This document shows positions 63,716-64,000 of a stretch of 64,000 nucleotides of DNA, in pieces. Made by a program: the position numbers and the translations under genes. Each line of letters begins with the position of its first letter. Within the stretch, counting starts at the first letter, position 1. Where the stretch lies: positions 248,001 through 312,000 of the forward strand of contig DASYYH010000023.1 of assembly GCA_035934015.1 (NCBI GenBank), read 5' to 3'. A model generated the notes under the pieces. That model saw only the letters and a program-made list of their open reading frames with translations. It ran no database searches and had not been told where the DNA came from. Source of the stretch: Candidatus Acidiferrales bacterium. Its GTDB lineage: Bacteria > Acidobacteriota > Terriglobia > Acidiferrales > UBA7541.

Positions 63716-64000
63716 ATGATTGGCTGGATTGTACTGGCGGCGGTAGTCGTCGTCATATTCATCGTCATTGGGATGTACAACGGGCTTATCCGGCTGCGCG
63801 TGCAATGCGACAATGCGTGGTCGGACATCGATGTGCAGCTCAAGCGGCGCTACGACTTGATCCCGAATCTGGTGGAGACGGTGAAGGGCTACGCGGCACA
63901 CGAGAAAACGACGCTCGAAGGCGTGGTGCAGGCGCGCAACGCAGCGATGGCCGCGCAAGGGCCGGCGGCGAAAGCGGACGCGGAAAACATGCTGACAGGC
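63716..64000 (+). CDS. lemA: LemA family protein, 5' part
   Basis: The first 95 codons of a gene that runs off the right edge. ATG 63716 follows GGAGG at 63707-63711. One N-terminal membrane helix ([20 protein letters not shown]) and then the LemA start: [56 protein letters not shown] (two motifs, each within the conserved family core). LemA proteins are membrane-anchored, helical and of uncertain function. The gene is outside the Rhs island and looks like normal chromosomal sequence. Confidence 0.93.
   Translation, partial: MIGWIVLAAVVVVIFIVIGMYNGLIRLRVQCDNAWSDIDVQLKRRYDLIPNLVETVKGYAAHEKTTLEGVVQARNAAMAAQGPAAKADAENMLTG

Overview
The window looks like a chromosomal segment of a soil-type acidobacterium (Acidobacteriota). 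It carries two Oar-like TonB-dependent receptors of about 1,330-1,380 residues with an N-terminal carboxypeptidase-regulatory domain, secreted VPS10/sortilin-type and M14 peptidase proteins, an RNase E/G with a very large internal low-complexity insert, and a combined fatty-acid-synthesis/ETF block. The phylum assignment is inference from this gene content; no rRNA is present. The one RNA gene I can support is a tRNA-Glu(CUC).

Layout. 1-1040 is the 3' end of a LonB/YcbZ-type protease. 1195-10220 (minus strand) is a run made of an RND efflux adaptor and pump, QueF, a coiled-coil membrane protein, a DUF3352-like exported protein and a retropepsin/PDZ protein. 10645-28964 is a block of secreted and outer-membrane proteins: two Oar-like receptors, a sortilin-like beta-propeller protein and two convergent paralogous M14 metallopeptidases that share a bidirectional terminator. 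29168-36594 is a mixed region with tRNA-Glu, two GNATs, OsmC, lactate permease, dGTPase, and a TetR regulator overlapping a CN-hydrolase/Lnt-like protein.

36657-46511 is the lipid and electron-transfer block: yceD-rpmF-plsX-fabD-fabG-map-acpP-fabF-etfB-etfA-ETF:quinone oxidoreductase. A consensus sigma-70 promoter lies in front of yceD and another in front of acpP. fabH is absent from its usual place and map sits inside the cluster. fabF and etfB overlap by 4 nt, so fatty-acid elongation and the electron carrier of acyl-CoA dehydrogenases are probably co-translated. 46537-51679 holds a FecR-like exported protein, a DUF374 acyltransferase, coaE, folD, a sulfite-oxidase-fold protein, a YjbR-like protein and two very small genes. 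51790-60413 (minus strand) holds RNase E/G, rodA-mrdA (cell elongation), an anti-sigma-type ATPase and comM.

60414-63716 is the accessory region. It has little intact coding sequence, two copies of an ~80-bp repeat, two copies of a hairpin-forming ~62-bp repeat, and two Rhs fragments in the wrong order. Joining the end of one to the start of the other would restore a continuous Rhs core. A secreted protein of unknown function lies between them. The window ends inside a LemA gene. The strongest candidates for new biology are the permuted, repeat-flanked Rhs island and the modular RG/acidic/RG insert, with a thrice-repeated LPGE[S/T] motif, inside the S1 domain of RNase E/G.
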